Source: Albidovulum sediminis
GTDB lineage: Bacteria > Pseudomonadota > Alphaproteobacteria > Rhodobacterales > Rhodobacteraceae
Reading direction: 5' to 3'
Length of the DNA stretch: 64,000 nt
Assembly (NCBI RefSeq): GCF_025380365.1
Contig: NZ_JAOCQF010000003.1
Coordinates: 434,001 to 498,000 of the forward strand
The notes under the pieces were generated by a model. The model was not told the DNA's origin. It did no database searches and worked only from the letters and a program-made list of their open reading frames with translations. Shown here in pieces: positions 16,292 to 25,234 of this stretch; the stretch's first letter is position 1; each line of letters begins with the position of its first letter. The position numbers and the translations under genes were made by a program.

Positions 16292-16639
16292 TCAGGGGTG
16301 ATGCGCCTCGGCGCCAAGCTGCACGACAAGCATGTAATAGAGAACCGCCCGATACTTCGGATCACCGGCGGTCCCGTACATTTCCACCGAGGCGCGGATC
16401 GCCTCGGACAGTTCAGGCCCATCGGGCAGGGCGAGCTTGCGCACCAGGAAGTTGCGCCGGATCCGGTCCAGTTCGGCGGGGTCGTCGACATCGACGGTGC
16501 CGCCGTCCGGCGCGAAGATGAGGGGGCCGCAGCCGTCAACCACCCGGTTCAGCAGCGCCGCATCGGGTTCCAGCGCGCATTTGCTGCGCAATTCATCGGC
16601 GTAGAGCGCGACCAACTCTGCCCTGCGGCCCGTGTTCAT
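16292..16639 (-). CDS. DUF2853 family protein
   Basis: A 115-residue protein matching the small DUF2853 family as I recall it: the ordered features are GCGPLIFAPDGGTVDVDD, AELDRIRRNFLVRKLALPDG and the C-terminal KYRAVLYYMLVVQLG. The family is cytoplasmic, helical and of unknown function. Start 16639 has a GGAGG site; upstream extension to 16687 is not supported. It lies just downstream of the ahcY terminator on the same strand and is probably transcribed on its own. Confidence 0.8.
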   Translation of the reverse strand: MNTGRRAELVALYADELRSKCALEPDAALLNRVVDGCGPLIFAPDGGTVDVDDPAELDRIRRNFLVRKLALPDGPELSEAIRASVEMYGTAGDPKYRAVLYYMLVVQLGAEAHHP

Positions 16640-16688
16640 GACCCATCCTCCGGTCGGCAAGGATAGGAACGAAATCTGTCGCGGCAAG

Positions 16689-16714
16689 AAAAAACCCCCG
16701 CCGGGGCGGGGGTT
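16689..16714 (-). terminator. Intrinsic terminator of ahcY
   Basis: On the minus strand AACCCCCGCC pairs with GGCGGGGGTT around a 2-base loop (16693-16714) and runs into six T residues (16689-16694). It lies 17 bp after the ahcY stop. Confidence 0.88.
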
Positions 16715-16730
16715 CGGGCAGGTCGTATCA

Positions 16731-18125
16731 TCAATAGCGGTAGTGGTCCGACTTGAACGGACCGTCGACCGTCACGCCGATATAGTCGGCCTGCTCCGGG
16801 CGAAGCTGCGTCAGCTTCACGCCGATCTTCGCCAGATGCAGGCGCGCCACCTTTTCATCCAGATGCTTGGGCAGGATGTAGACCCCGGGGGTGTAGTCCC
16901 CGCCCCTGGTCCAAAGCTCGATCTGCGCCAGGACCTGGTTGGTAAAGCTGGCCGACATCACGAACGACGGATGGCCCGTCGCGTTGCCAAGGTTCAGAAG
17001 GCGCCCTTCGGACAGCAGGATGATCCGGTTGCCCGAGGGCATCTCGATCATGTCCACCTGGTCCTTGATGTTGGTCCACTTGTGGTTCTTGAGCGCGGCG
17101 ACCTGGATCTCGTTGTCGAAGTGTCCGATGTTGCCGACGATGGCCATGTTCTTCATCTCGCGCATGTGCTCGATGCGGATCACGTCGCGGTTGCCGGTGG
17201 TGGTGATGAAGATGTCGGCATCGCTCACCACGTCTTCGAGCACGACGACCTCATACCCGTCCATCGCCGCCTGAAGCGCGCAGATCGGATCGACCTCGGT
17301 CACCTTCACCCGCGCGCCCGCGCCGCGCAGGCTGGCAGCCGATCCCTTGCCCACGTCGCCATAGCCGCAGACCACCGCGACCTTGCCCGCCATCATCACG
17401 TCGGTCGCCCGCCGGATGCCGTCCACCAGCGATTCCTTGCAGCCGTATTTGTTGTCGAACTTCGACTTGGTGACGCTGTCGTTCACGTTGATCGCCGGGA
17501 AGGGCAGCAGGCCCTTCTTGTGCAGGTCATAAAGGCGATGCACACCGGTCGTGGTTTCTTCGGAAACCCCCCGGATCGCGTCGCGCTGCTTCGTGAACCA
17601 GCCCGGGCTTTCCTTCAGGCGCTTCTTGATCTGGTTGAACAGGCAGACCTCCTCTTCGGAGGAGGGTACCTCGATCAGCCCGGTTTCACCCGCCTCGACC
17701 CGCGCGCCCAGAAGGATGTAAAGCGTCGCGTCCCCGCCATCGTCGAGGATCATGTTGCAGGTGCCTTCCGCGAACTGGAAGATACGGTCGGTATAGGCCC
17801 AGTATTCCTCAAGCGTCTCGCCCTTGATCGCGAAGACGGGGATGCCCGCCTCGGCAATCGCCGCCGCCGCATGATCCTGGGTCGAGAAGATGTTGCACGA
17901 CGCCCAGCGCACCTCGGCGCCCAGCGCCTGCAGCGTTTCGATCAGCACCGCGGTCTGAACCGTCATGTGCAGCGATCCGGCGATCCGCGCACCCTTGAGC
18001 GGTTTCGACGCGCCGAATTCCTCCCGCAGGGCCATCAGTCCCGGCATCTCGGTTTCCGCGATGTCCAGTTCCTTGCGGCCATAGCCGGCAAGCGCAATGT
18101 CCTTGATGATGTAGTCCTTGGCCAT
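16731..18125 (-). CDS. ahcY: Adenosylhomocysteinase
   Basis: A 464-residue S-adenosylhomocysteine hydrolase, splitting SAH into adenosine and homocysteine in the activated-methyl cycle. It carries the N-terminal [32 protein letters not shown], the NAD-binding [20 protein letters not shown], and the C-terminal KSDHYRY that reaches the neighbouring subunit. Length is normal for the bacterial type with the internal insertion. In R. capsulatus ahcY lies close to hvrA, and it does here too, but the LysR gene hvrB that sits there in R. capsulatus is absent. Confidence 0.97.
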   Translation of the reverse strand: MAKDYIIKDIALAGYGRKELDIAETEMPGLMALREEFGASKPLKGARIAGSLHMTVQTAVLIETLQALGAEVRWASCNIFSTQDHAAAAIAEAGIPVFAIKGETLEEYWAYTDRIFQFAEGTCNMILDDGGDATLYILLGARVEAGETGLIEVPSSEEEVCLFNQIKKRLKESPGWFTKQRDAIRGVSEETTTGVHRLYDLHKKGLLPFPAINVNDSVTKSKFDNKYGCKESLVDGIRRATDVMMAGKVAVVCGYGDVGKGSAASLRGAGARVKVTEVDPICALQAAMDGYEVVVLEDVVSDADIFITTTGNRDVIRIEHMREMKNMAIVGNIGHFDNEIQVAALKNHKWTNIKDQVDMIEMPSGNRIILLSEGRLLNLGNATGHPSFVMSASFTNQVLAQIELWTRGGDYTPGVYILPKHLDEKVARLHLAKIGVKLTQLRPEQADYIGVTVDGPFKSDHYRY

Positions 18126-18247
18126 GTCTCAGCGTTCCCGAATATCTGTTTGCGGCTGCCATAGCATCCGGGCGGCTTTCGGGCAATCGCCCGGACGGTT
18201 TACATGGCCCTGTCAAGCGCCTAGTCATCGGCCAGGCGGAGGATTTC

Positions 18248-18841
18248 ATGGCAAAGACCCCACGTGCTTGGCAAAGGATGCTGTCCGGCCGCAGGCTTGA
18301 CCTGCTGGACCCGACGCCGGTCGATATCGAGATCGAGGACATCGCACACGGGTTGGCCTTCGTGGCGCGCTGGAACGGCCAGACGCTGGGCGACTGGCCC
18401 TATTCGGTGGCCGAACATTCCCTTCTGGTCGAGCAGATCTTTGCCCGCCTCAATCCCGGGATCGCGGTGCGATGGCGCCTGGCCGCGCTGCTGCACGATG
18501 CCCCGGAATATGTGATCGGGGACATGATCAGCCCGGTGAAGGCCGCGGTCGGGCCGGGATACGGCGCGCTGGACGAACGGCTGACGGCGGCGGTCCACCT
18601 GCGCTTCGGCCTGCCCGCCACCCTGCCCGCGCCGATCAAGAAGCAGATCAAGCGGGCCGACACGATATCGGCCTGGCACGAAGCCGTCAGCATCGCGGGA
18701 TTCTCGCAAGACGAGGCGACGAAGTTCTTCGGACGGCCCGAAATGCCCCAGACAGGCGCGATCCGCATTGTCCTGCGCCCGCCGGTCGAGGTTCGTCTGG
18801 CCTATCTGGATCGCTTCGCTGCGCTTGTCGACGAAGGTTGA
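18248..18841 (+). CDS. HD-domain phosphohydrolase (YfbR-like)
   Basis: A 197-residue HD-superfamily hydrolase. Metal ligands are visible as H of SVAEHSLLV, the HD pair in LAALLHDAPEYVIGD, and a distal Asp (KRADTISAWHE). The pattern is that of YfbR-type 5'-deoxynucleotidases, which remove phosphate from deoxynucleoside monophosphates, though other nucleotides are possible. It is divergent from ahcY (122 bp gap) and convergent with hvrA. The gap upstream has an 8-bp inverted repeat TCCGGGCG (18167-18174) / CGCCCGGA (18188-18195). Confidence 0.85.
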   Translation: MAKTPRAWQRMLSGRRLDLLDPTPVDIEIEDIAHGLAFVARWNGQTLGDWPYSVAEHSLLVEQIFARLNPGIAVRWRLAALLHDAPEYVIGDMISPVKAAVGPGYGALDERLTAAVHLRFGLPATLPAPIKKQIKRADTISAWHEAVSIAGFSQDEATKFFGRPEMPQTGAIRIVLRPPVEVRLAYLDRFAALVDEG

Positions 18842-18872
18842 ACACGCGCCGGGGGGTGCCCTCAACTCCGGT

Positions 18873-19187
18873 TCAGATGGCCAGATCGTCGAGCGTTTTA
18901 CCCGCTTTCAGCGCGGCGACAGCCCATCCCGGCTTGCGGCCGCGACCGGACCAGGTGTTCGCGGGATTTGCCGGATCGGCATATTTGGCCTTTGCCGGGG
19001 CCCGCTTGCGCACCGGAGCGGCGCCGACCAGTTCATTCAGCGAAAAGCCAAGTGACTTTGCCGTTTCCTCGACTGCGGCGAGGGCGTCCTTCTTTCTCCG
19101 CTCTTCAAAGCCTTCGATGGCGCGCGCCACCTGCGATTGCAGGGCCTTGAGTTCCTTCAAAGACATATTGCTTAGATCGACAGCCAA
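18873..19187 (-). CDS. hvrA: H-NS family regulator HvrA
   Basis: A 104-residue H-NS-like protein: an N-terminal oligomerisation coiled coil (about 5-45, LSNMSLKELKALQSQVARA) and the C-terminal DNA-binding motif TWSGRGRKPGW. It acts on AT-rich DNA in the nucleoid. In R. capsulatus HvrA adjusts light-dependent photosynthesis and nitrogen-fixation gene expression and is encoded directly downstream of regA; the same order (senC, regA, hvrA on one strand) is seen here, which supports the symbol. Confidence 0.88.
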   Translation of the reverse strand: MAVDLSNMSLKELKALQSQVARAIEGFEERRKKDALAAVEETAKSLGFSLNELVGAAPVRKRAPAKAKYADPANPANTWSGRGRKPGWAVAALKAGKTLDDLAI

Positions 19188-19272
19188 GATGAAACCTCCA
19201 TGGGGACTTGACCTGATGGGTCCCGGATAGAAAGCCCATTAATTCACCTTTTTTGCAACTCTAAAAATCGTC

Positions 19273-19286
19273 GCCCTATTTAGGGC
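19273..19286 (-). terminator. Weak hairpin at the regA stop codon
   Basis: GCCCTA and TAGGGC (19273-19278, 19281-19286) form a 6-bp hairpin that includes the regA stop; a T-rich run follows a few bases later on the minus strand. It may only partly separate regA from hvrA. Confidence 0.4.
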
Positions 19287-19830
19287 TTCGCTTTGCAAGG
19301 ATCCGCTGCAATGTCCGGCGGTGCATATTCAGACGCCGCGCGGTTTCCGAAACATTGCGATCGCACAATTCATAGACGCGCTGAATATGTTCCCACCGCA
19401 CCCGGTCCGCAGACATCGGGTTTTCGGGCGGCGGCGGGAGCGTGTCTCCGCGCGCGAGCAGGGCATTGGTGATGTCGTTCGCATCCGCCGGCTTCGACAG
19501 ATAGTCGGTGGCCCCGATCTTGACTGCGGCAACGGCGGTCGCGATGGCACCGTAGCCCGTCAGCACGACGACACGGCAATCCGGGCGCCTTTCGCGCAGG
19601 GTTTCCACCACATCGAGGCCGTTGCCATCCTCAAGCCGCAAATCCACGACCGCGTAGGCCGGAGGTCGCGCCATGGCCGCCGCCTTGCCCGCGGCAACGC
19701 TTTCGGCCGTCTCGGGGATGAAGCCTCGTTTCTCCATTGCCCGTGCCAGGCGCGTCACGAAGGGCGCGTCGTCATCGACAAGAAGCAGCGAGCGGTCCGG
19801 ACCCAGTTCCGCAGTTTGATCTTCGGCCAT
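19276..19830 (-). CDS. regA: Redox response regulator RegA (PrrA/ActR)
   Basis: A 184-residue response regulator that is nearly identical in layout to Rhodobacter PrrA: receiver domain with D19-D20-D21, phosphoacceptor D63 (AVVDLRLEDG), conserved Thr in VVLTGYGA and K of DYLSKPAD; a four-proline linker (LPPPPENP); and a Fis-type helix-turn-helix (SETARRLNMHRRTLQRIL). With RegB it controls respiration, photosynthesis, carbon and nitrogen fixation genes according to redox state. The start at 19830 gives exactly the PrrA length. It lies after senC on the same strand, probably as one operon. Confidence 0.97.
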   Translation of the reverse strand: MAEDQTAELGPDRSLLLVDDDAPFVTRLARAMEKRGFIPETAESVAAGKAAAMARPPAYAVVDLRLEDGNGLDVVETLRERRPDCRVVVLTGYGAIATAVAAVKIGATDYLSKPADANDITNALLARGDTLPPPPENPMSADRVRWEHIQRVYELCDRNVSETARRLNMHRRTLQRILAKRSPK

Positions 19831-19893
19831 GCTGCCCCCGGCTGATATCCATGGAATCGTTCTAAGGGCTGCACCGGCCGCGGTCAAATGCCG

Positions 19894-20526
19894 CTAGCCG
19901 GCGTGGTCCACGAAGCAGGCCACGTTCTCCGCCATCGTCTCGGGCGAAGTTTCGCGCGAATAGAACTCGACGAACCCGTGGCCGGGAAGCATCAGATAGG
20001 TCTGCGTCATGTGATCGACGAGGTAGTATTCATCCTCGGGGTTTTCGGGGACGCGGTAATAGGTCTTGTAGGCATTGGCGGCGGCGCGGATCTGCTCTTC
20101 GCTGCCGGTCAGCCCGACCAGACGCGGATGCAGATAATCCGTCCACTCCTTCAGCACTTCGGGCTTATCCCGGGCGGGATCGACGGAAATGAACACCGGG
20201 GTCACGTCGTAGCCCATTTCGTCCAGCACATCGATCGCGGCCACATTGCGGCCCATGTCTGCCGGGCAGACATCGGGGCAGAAGGTATAGCCGAAATAGA
20301 CAAGGCTCGGCTTTGTGAGAACATCGCGGTCGGTAACAGTGGCGCCATTCTCGTCGACAAGCGTGAAGGCCCCGCCAATCGCGCCCGCTCCGCCGGCAAT
20401 CACGCTCTGGCGGCAGTCCGCAAAGACATCCGCGCCCCTTTGTTGCGTCACGGCGAAGATCCCGATCAGAAGAACGGCAATGGCCGAACCCGAGGCGAGT
20501 GCAATTCTGCGGGTGGAAACGGACAT
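19894..20526 (-). CDS. senC: SCO1/SenC (PrrC) copper-binding protein
   Basis: A 210-residue SCO family protein with an N-terminal membrane anchor (about 8-27), a thioredoxin fold and the copper ligands C83 and C87 (TFCPDVCP) and H172 (YLVDHM). It is periplasmic and helps assemble the CuA/CuB centres of cytochrome oxidases; in Rhodobacter PrrC/SenC influences RegB signalling in response to oxidase activity. Start 20526 is preferred over 20616 for its GAGGGG site and membrane-anchor position. It is divergent from regB, as in R. capsulatus. Confidence 0.95.
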   Translation of the reverse strand: MSVSTRRIALASGSAIAVLLIGIFAVTQQRGADVFADCRQSVIAGGAGAIGGAFTLVDENGATVTDRDVLTKPSLVYFGYTFCPDVCPADMGRNVAAIDVLDEMGYDVTPVFISVDPARDKPEVLKEWTDYLHPRLVGLTGSEEQIRAAANAYKTYYRVPENPEDEYYLVDHMTQTYLMLPGHGFVEFYSRETSPETMAENVACFVDHAG

Positions 20527-20545
20527 CGAAGACCCCTCTGATCGG

Positions 20546-20574
20546 TTGAACGGCTTGCCGTCTGCACCTATCAA
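20546..20574 (+). promoter_or_regulatory. Candidate regB promoter
   Basis: TTGAAC (20546-20551), a 17-base spacer and TATCAA (20569-20574) lie 34-62 bp before the regB start. The spacing is ideal and both boxes are close to sigma-70 consensus. Confidence 0.5.
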
Positions 20575-20607
20575 TCTCCGGACCCGTTTTCCAGAGCCGG
20601 GGGGAGC

Positions 20608-21996
20608 ATGGCCCAATCAAATCCACCGGGCGCCGGTTTCGACCCCGATGCGTTCGATGGCGAGCGCGTCCGGCTTCGCACGCTGATCCTGCTGCGATGG
20701 GCCGCGATCGCCGGACAGGTCGCCGCGCTGACCGTGGCCTCCGGACCCCTCGCGCTGTCGATCCCGCTCGGCCCCTGTTTTCTCGTCGTCGGGATTGCGG
20801 TTGCGGCCAACATGGTGGCGATCACCGTGTTCCCCGAGACCAAGCGGCTGTCCGAAGGCCAGACAATGGCAATCCTGCTGTTCGACACCGGGCAACTTGC
20901 GCTTCTGCTCTCGCTCACCGGCGGGCTGTCCAACCCCTTCGCCTTCCTGATCCTTGCCCCTGCGACAATAGGCGCCACCGTGCTTGGGCCACGCCCGAGC
21001 GGCGCGGTCGCGCTTGTAACCATCGCCCTCGTCACGCTGGTCGCAGCCTTTCACCTGCCGCTGGCCACCGCCGACGGGGCGGTGCTGTCGCTGCCGCCGA
21101 TCTTCGGGGTCGGGCACTGGCTGGCCATCGTCATCGGTGTGACCTTCCTGACCATATACGCCGGGCGCGTCGCGTCGGAGATCCGCTCGATGGGGCGGGC
21201 GCTCCTGGCCACGCAGATGGCGCTTGCGCGGGAGCAGAAGCTGACCGATCTGGGAGGTGTCGTCGCCGCGGCCGCGCATGAGCTTGGAACCCCGCTTGCC
21301 ACCATCAAGCTGGTCAGTTCGGAACTTGCGGACGAACTGGGGGACCGGCCCGAACAGCGGGATGACGCGCTTTTGATCCGGCGCGAGGCCGATCGCTGTG
21401 CGGAGATTCTCCGCTCGATGGGGCGGGCCGGCAAGGACGACCTTCACCTGCGGGCCGCCCCCCTGTCCGCCGTCCTGCGCGAGGCGGGCGAGCCCCACCT
21501 GGACCGCGGGCGCGGCGTGCGCTTCGACCTGGCGCCTGCCACCGGGGCTTCCCTGCGCGAGCCCAGCATCGGGCGCCGGCCCGAGATCATCCACGGGCTT
21601 CGCAATCTGATCCAGAACGCCGTCGATTTCGCCCGCGCCACTGTCTGGGTCGAAGCCCGCTGGAGTGCGGACCGCCTGATCCTGCGGATCATGGACGACG
21701 GGCCGGGCTTTCCGCCGCATCTGCTGGGCCGCATAGGCGACCCCTTCCTGCGCAGGCGCCCGGCGGAAGTCGCGCCCGACCGACCCGAGTACGAGGGCAT
21801 GGGACTTGGGCTTTTCATCGCCAAGACGCTTCTGGAGCGGACCGGCGCGGAGATCACCTTTGCCAACGGCAGCGATCCCTTTCTGGCCGAATCCGAACGT
21901 CCGGAGCGCTGCGGTGCCATCGTGCAGGTGGTCTGGCCGCTGTCCCGCATCGTGCGGCCGACCTCCGAGCCGCTGGGAGAAAACATAAGACACTGA
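20608..21996 (+). CDS. regB: Redox sensor histidine kinase RegB (PrrB)
   Basis: A 462-residue membrane kinase with six predicted transmembrane helices (about 28-180). The quinone-sensing loop GGLSNPF (105-111), phosphoacceptor H224 (AAAHELGTPLATIKL), redox-active cysteine C264 (ADRCAEILRSM), and N/G boxes (LIQNAVDFA, DDGPGF, GMGLGLFIAK) are all present. It autophosphorylates under reducing conditions and phosphorylates RegA. Numbering matches R. capsulatus RegB (H225, C265) within one residue. Confidence 0.97.
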   Translation: MAQSNPPGAGFDPDAFDGERVRLRTLILLRWAAIAGQVAALTVASGPLALSIPLGPCFLVVGIAVAANMVAITVFPETKRLSEGQTMAILLFDTGQLALLLSLTGGLSNPFAFLILAPATIGATVLGPRPSGAVALVTIALVTLVAAFHLPLATADGAVLSLPPIFGVGHWLAIVIGVTFLTIYAGRVASEIRSMGRALLATQMALAREQKLTDLGGVVAAAAHELGTPLATIKLVSSELADELGDRPEQRDDALLIRREADRCAEILRSMGRAGKDDLHLRAAPLSAVLREAGEPHLDRGRGVRFDLAPATGASLREPSIGRRPEIIHGLRNLIQNAVDFARATVWVEARWSADRLILRIMDDGPGFPPHLLGRIGDPFLRRRPAEVAPDRPEYEGMGLGLFIAKTLLERTGAEITFANGSDPFLAESERPERCGAIVQVVWPLSRIVRPTSEPLGENIRH

Positions 21997-22017
21997 AATG
22001 GCCACGAAATCGCCCGG

Positions 22018-22042
22018 ATTGGTTAATCCGTCGTTAACCAAT
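22018..22042. promoter_or_regulatory. CtrA-like binding site upstream of the PAS protein
   Basis: ATTGGTTAA (22018-22026) and TTAACCAAT (22034-22042) are a perfect 9-bp inverted repeat with a 7-base spacer. It contains TTAA-N7-TTAAC (22023-22038), the full CtrA consensus, 29-48 bp before the start of the PAS-domain gene. Confidence 0.6.
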
Positions 22043-22070
22043 CTGCGGTGAGTCTGCGACATCGGGGGTA

Positions 22071-23660
22071 ATGAATTGGGGATGCGACATGCCCTCGTCG
22101 TTGGTGCTGGCCGTTCTTGTCACGACTTCGGCCTTTTCGGCCGCGCTTTTCGGGCTCATGGCCATTGCCATGATCGACAACTGGCGCTGTGCGCGTTTGC
22201 GCCGCGATGCGAACAGCTCCACCGCCGAGCCTTATGTGTTCCTGTTCGACGATCACGACCTGATCGACGCCAGTACGCCGGCACGCGCACTGCTCAGAAG
22301 CCTGCCCACCGGGTCCAGCGACTGGAACCGGCTGGTTGCCTTCCTCGCGCCGCGGTTTGCGGGCTTCGCAGCCTCGTCGAACGCGGTTCCGGGGCCGGAG
22401 GGGCAGGAGTTCCGGTCGGCTGACGGCAGCGTGCTGGAGTTTACCGGCGGCGCGGGCCTGCCGCATCGTCTGCTTCTCCTGCCCGGCGAGGGCGCGGGGC
22501 AGGACCTGCGGATCGACGCGCTGTGCCACCGCGCGCAGGAGGACGAGGTTGCCAGTCTGCGGGACGTGTTCAACGCGCTGCCCATGCCGGTCTGGCGCAC
22601 CGACAGCGAGGGGACCGTGATCTGGGCCAATGCTGCCTATCTTTCGGTATCCGCCGCGGCGGCCGGCTGCCTTGAGGAGGAGCTGTCATGGCCCCTGCCG
22701 AACCTTCTGGACCTACTGACGTCAACGCGCGATGTCGGGCCGCGCCGGATCGCCGTGCCGGGCCCGCAGCGGCGCTGGTTCCAGATCGACACCGCCCCCA
22801 GCGGGGATTTCCTTCTGCATGTCGCCACGCCCTGCGATGCCCTGGTTCGGGCAGAAACCACGCGCGACGAGCTGATGCAGACGCTGGCGAAAACCTTCGC
22901 GGACCTGCCCATCGGATTGGCCGTGTTCGACCGGCAGCGGCAGCTTGCGCTGTTCAACCCGGCCCTGTCGGACCTGACGGATCTGGGCCCGGAGTTCCTG
23001 ACGATGCGGCCGGGGTTCCACGACTTCTTCGACCGCCTGCGGGAAAAGCGCATGATCCCGGAACCGCGGGACTATCACGGCTGGCGGCAGGCGATCGCCG
23101 ACATCGAAACCGCAGCGGCGGCGGGGCATTACGAGGATACGTGGAACCTTCCCGCGGGGGCGACCTACCGCGTCACCGCACGGCCGCACCCTGACGGCGC
23201 GCTGGCGCTCTGGTTCGAGGACGTGAGCGCGGACATGTCCCTGACCCGCCGCTTCCGGGCTGAGGTCCAGACCTGTCAGGCGGTGTTCGACAGTCTTGAC
23301 GTCGCGGTTGCCGTGTTCTCCGCCGCGGGCGTCATGACGCTGTCTAACACGGCCTTTTCCGATTTCTGGGGGTTCGAGGATTCGGTCGCGACGATCCCCG
23401 TGGATGCGGCCGATCTTGCGGCGCTCTGGCAGGCGCAGACCGAACCGACGCGGGTGTGGGATGATCTCGTCCGCTACCTTTCCGAACTTGGCGAGCGGGA
23501 GCCGTGGCGGGCCGAGGTTCGGCGGCTTGCGGGTCTGTGCGTGGTGCTGGATGCCCGCCCGCTCAGCGGTGGCTCGACGATGGTGGAGTTCCGGACAGAG
23601 GGGGCCCGCCACGTTCCACGATGCAGCCAGCCGGGGATGGGCGCGGTGCCGGCGATCTGA
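22071..23660 (+). CDS. PAS-domain signalling protein without a kinase domain
   Basis: A 529-residue protein with one N-terminal transmembrane helix (about 9-33) and at least two PAS regions (about 165-255, VFNALPMPVWRTDSEG..VIWANAAY region; and about 275-380, FADLPIGLAVFDRQRQLALFN), plus a third PAS-like stretch (about 392-500). No H-box, HATPase, GGDEF, EAL or HTH can be seen, so it is a sensor or scaffold that must pass its signal to a partner. A second start at 22089 has a better-spaced GGGGA and would remove six residues. It follows regB on the same strand, but a CtrA-like box in between suggests its own promoter. Confidence 0.82.
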   Translation: MNWGCDMPSSLVLAVLVTTSAFSAALFGLMAIAMIDNWRCARLRRDANSSTAEPYVFLFDDHDLIDASTPARALLRSLPTGSSDWNRLVAFLAPRFAGFAASSNAVPGPEGQEFRSADGSVLEFTGGAGLPHRLLLLPGEGAGQDLRIDALCHRAQEDEVASLRDVFNALPMPVWRTDSEGTVIWANAAYLSVSAAAAGCLEEELSWPLPNLLDLLTSTRDVGPRRIAVPGPQRRWFQIDTAPSGDFLLHVATPCDALVRAETTRDELMQTLAKTFADLPIGLAVFDRQRQLALFNPALSDLTDLGPEFLTMRPGFHDFFDRLREKRMIPEPRDYHGWRQAIADIETAAAAGHYEDTWNLPAGATYRVTARPHPDGALALWFEDVSADMSLTRRFRAEVQTCQAVFDSLDVAVAVFSAAGVMTLSNTAFSDFWGFEDSVATIPVDAADLAALWQAQTEPTRVWDDLVRYLSELGEREPWRAEVRRLAGLCVVLDARPLSGGSTMVEFRTEGARHVPRCSQPGMGAVPAI

Positions 23661-23717
23661 AAAGCCGGCGGCAAAAGTGCCCTTGCCGCGGCGCCATGCG
23701 CCGCTAAAAGTCGGGGC

Positions 23718-24224
23718 ATGCACCCTGATAGCGCCTCTCAACCCGAGCTGAAGATTCACCTTGCGTCGACAGAGGCGACCGATGCCCTGGCACAACGGCT
23801 TGCGCCCCTTCTCGTTCAAGGGGACATACTTCTGCTCGAAGGCGACATCGGCGCCGGCAAGACGCATTTCGCGCGCGCGCTCATCCAGGCGCGACTTGCG
23901 GCAGCAGGCCGAAGCGAAGACGTGCCCTCGCCCACCTTTACCCTCGTGCAGACCTATGAGGCCGACGACACCGAAATCTGGCACGCAGACCTTTACCGGC
24001 TAACCGGACCGGAAGAGGTCTGGGAACTTGGGCTGGATGATGCCTTCCGCACGGCAATCTGCCTGGTCGAATGGCCGGACCGCCTCGGGCCCGCGCGGCC
24101 TGCGGATGCCCTGTCGCTTCGCTTTGCCGTGCTGCCCGACGACACGCGGGTGCTGACCGTCTCCGCCGACGGACCGCGATCCGGTGCCCTGCTCGGCGCG
24201 CTGAAAACGTGGGGCGGCCGGTGA
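23718..24224 (+). CDS. tsaE: tRNA threonylcarbamoyladenosine biosynthesis ATPase TsaE
   Basis: A 168-residue P-loop ATPase of the t6A pathway. The Walker A is GDIGAGKTHFAR; SPTFTLVQTYE and HADLYRL are conserved TsaE segments, and VEWPDRLG is the usual C-terminal motif. It drives the TsaBD complex. Its TGA overlaps the GTG start of amgK, opening the operon tsaE-amgK-murU-addB-addA, all joined by overlaps. Confidence 0.95.
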   Translation: MHPDSASQPELKIHLASTEATDALAQRLAPLLVQGDILLLEGDIGAGKTHFARALIQARLAAAGRSEDVPSPTFTLVQTYEADDTEIWHADLYRLTGPEEVWELGLDDAFRTAICLVEWPDRLGPARPADALSLRFAVLPDDTRVLTVSADGPRSGALLGALKTWGGR

Positions 24225-25234
24225 CGGAACGCGGCGGCGCCATCGAAGACTTTCTCCGCCGTGCCGGATGGTCGCGGGCGTCGCGTCACCCGCTGGCCGG
24301 GGATGCGTCAGCCCGGCGCTACGAGCGCTTGGTCCTGGACGGGCAGACGGCGATCCTGATGGACGCGCCGCCCGACCGGGGCGAGGATGTCGGGCGCTTC
24401 GTCCGCATGGCCAACTGGCTGCTTGCACAGGGTTACTCTGCCCCGAAGCCGATGGCGCAGGACCTGTCGGAGGGTTTTCTTCTGCTTGAGGATATGGGCG
24501 ACGACCTTGTCGCCCGGCTGACGGCGGCAGACCCCTTGCGCGAGCGCGAACTTTACGCGGCTGCCACGGATTTTCTCGTCGACCTCGGCACCCGCCCGGT
24601 TCCCGGCTTCGTTCGCCCGCTCAATGCGGACGCCCTTGCGGCCCTGCTGACCTGGCTGGGCGAATGGTACATGCCAGCGATGGCGGCAGACCCCGCCGCG
24701 GTTGCGGAGGTGCCCGCCACCTTCGCGAGGCTTTACCGGGTACTTGCCCGCGATGCCCGCCCCGTGCTGTCGCTTCGCGACTTTCACGCCGAAAACCTGA
24801 TCTGGCTGCCCGAACGGCAAGGCTGTGCCCGGCTGGGGCTTCTCGACTTCCAGGATGCCGTCGCCGCGCATCCGGCCTACGATCTCGTCTCGCTGCTCCA
24901 GGATGCCCGCCGCGAGGTGAGCTTGGCGACGGAAGCGGCGATGATCGAGCGATTCTGTGCCGCTTCGGGCTGGAACAGAGACGATTTCGGCGCCATCTAC
25001 GCCCTTCTGGGCGCGCAGAGAAGCTTGCGCATCCTTGCCGTCTTTGCCCGGCTTTGTCTGCACCTCGGGCGGCCGCGGTACCTCGACTTCATGCCCCGCG
25101 TCTGGGGTTATCTGCAACGTAACCTCGCGCATCCCGCCCTGGCGCCGCTTGCCGCGGCCCTGGCCGGATTGCCCGCGCCGACCGAAGCGGCGCTCACCCG
25201 CTTGAAGGTAGATCGACCATGCCCGACGCGCTGA
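24221..25234 (+). CDS. amgK: Anomeric N-acetylmuramate/N-acetylglucosamine kinase AmgK
   Basis: A 337-residue aminoglycoside-phosphotransferase-fold kinase. The GTG start at 24221 overlaps the tsaE stop. Catalytic loop LSLRDFHAENLIWL and metal loop LGLLDFQDAVAAHPAYDL are clear; the N-terminal GDASARRYERL forms the nucleotide-binding strands. With MurU it salvages MurNAc into UDP-MurNAc, bypassing de novo peptidoglycan precursor synthesis and fosfomycin-sensitive MurA. The assignment is supported by murU next to it (16-bp overlap). Confidence 0.9.
   Translation: MTERGGAIEDFLRRAGWSRASRHPLAGDASARRYERLVLDGQTAILMDAPPDRGEDVGRFVRMANWLLAQGYSAPKPMAQDLSEGFLLLEDMGDDLVARLTAADPLRERELYAAATDFLVDLGTRPVPGFVRPLNADALAALLTWLGEWYMPAMAADPAAVAEVPATFARLYRVLARDARPVLSLRDFHAENLIWLPERQGCARLGLLDFQDAVAAHPAYDLVSLLQDARREVSLATEAAMIERFCAASGWNRDDFGAIYALLGAQRSLRILAVFARLCLHLGRPRYLDFMPRVWGYLQRNLAHPALAPLAAALAGLPAPTEAALTRLKVDRPCPTR

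Noticed and set aside
16632-18164. A 510-codon plus-strand frame opposite ahcY
   Set aside because: ahcY is unmistakable on the minus strand, and the antisense translation resembles no family.
18126-18247. Possible SAH or SAM/SAH riboswitch upstream of ahcY
   Set aside because: Inverted repeats and a lone TTGACA are present, but the conserved core sequences of these riboswitches, as I recall them, are not, and no AT-rich -10 follows at the right spacing.
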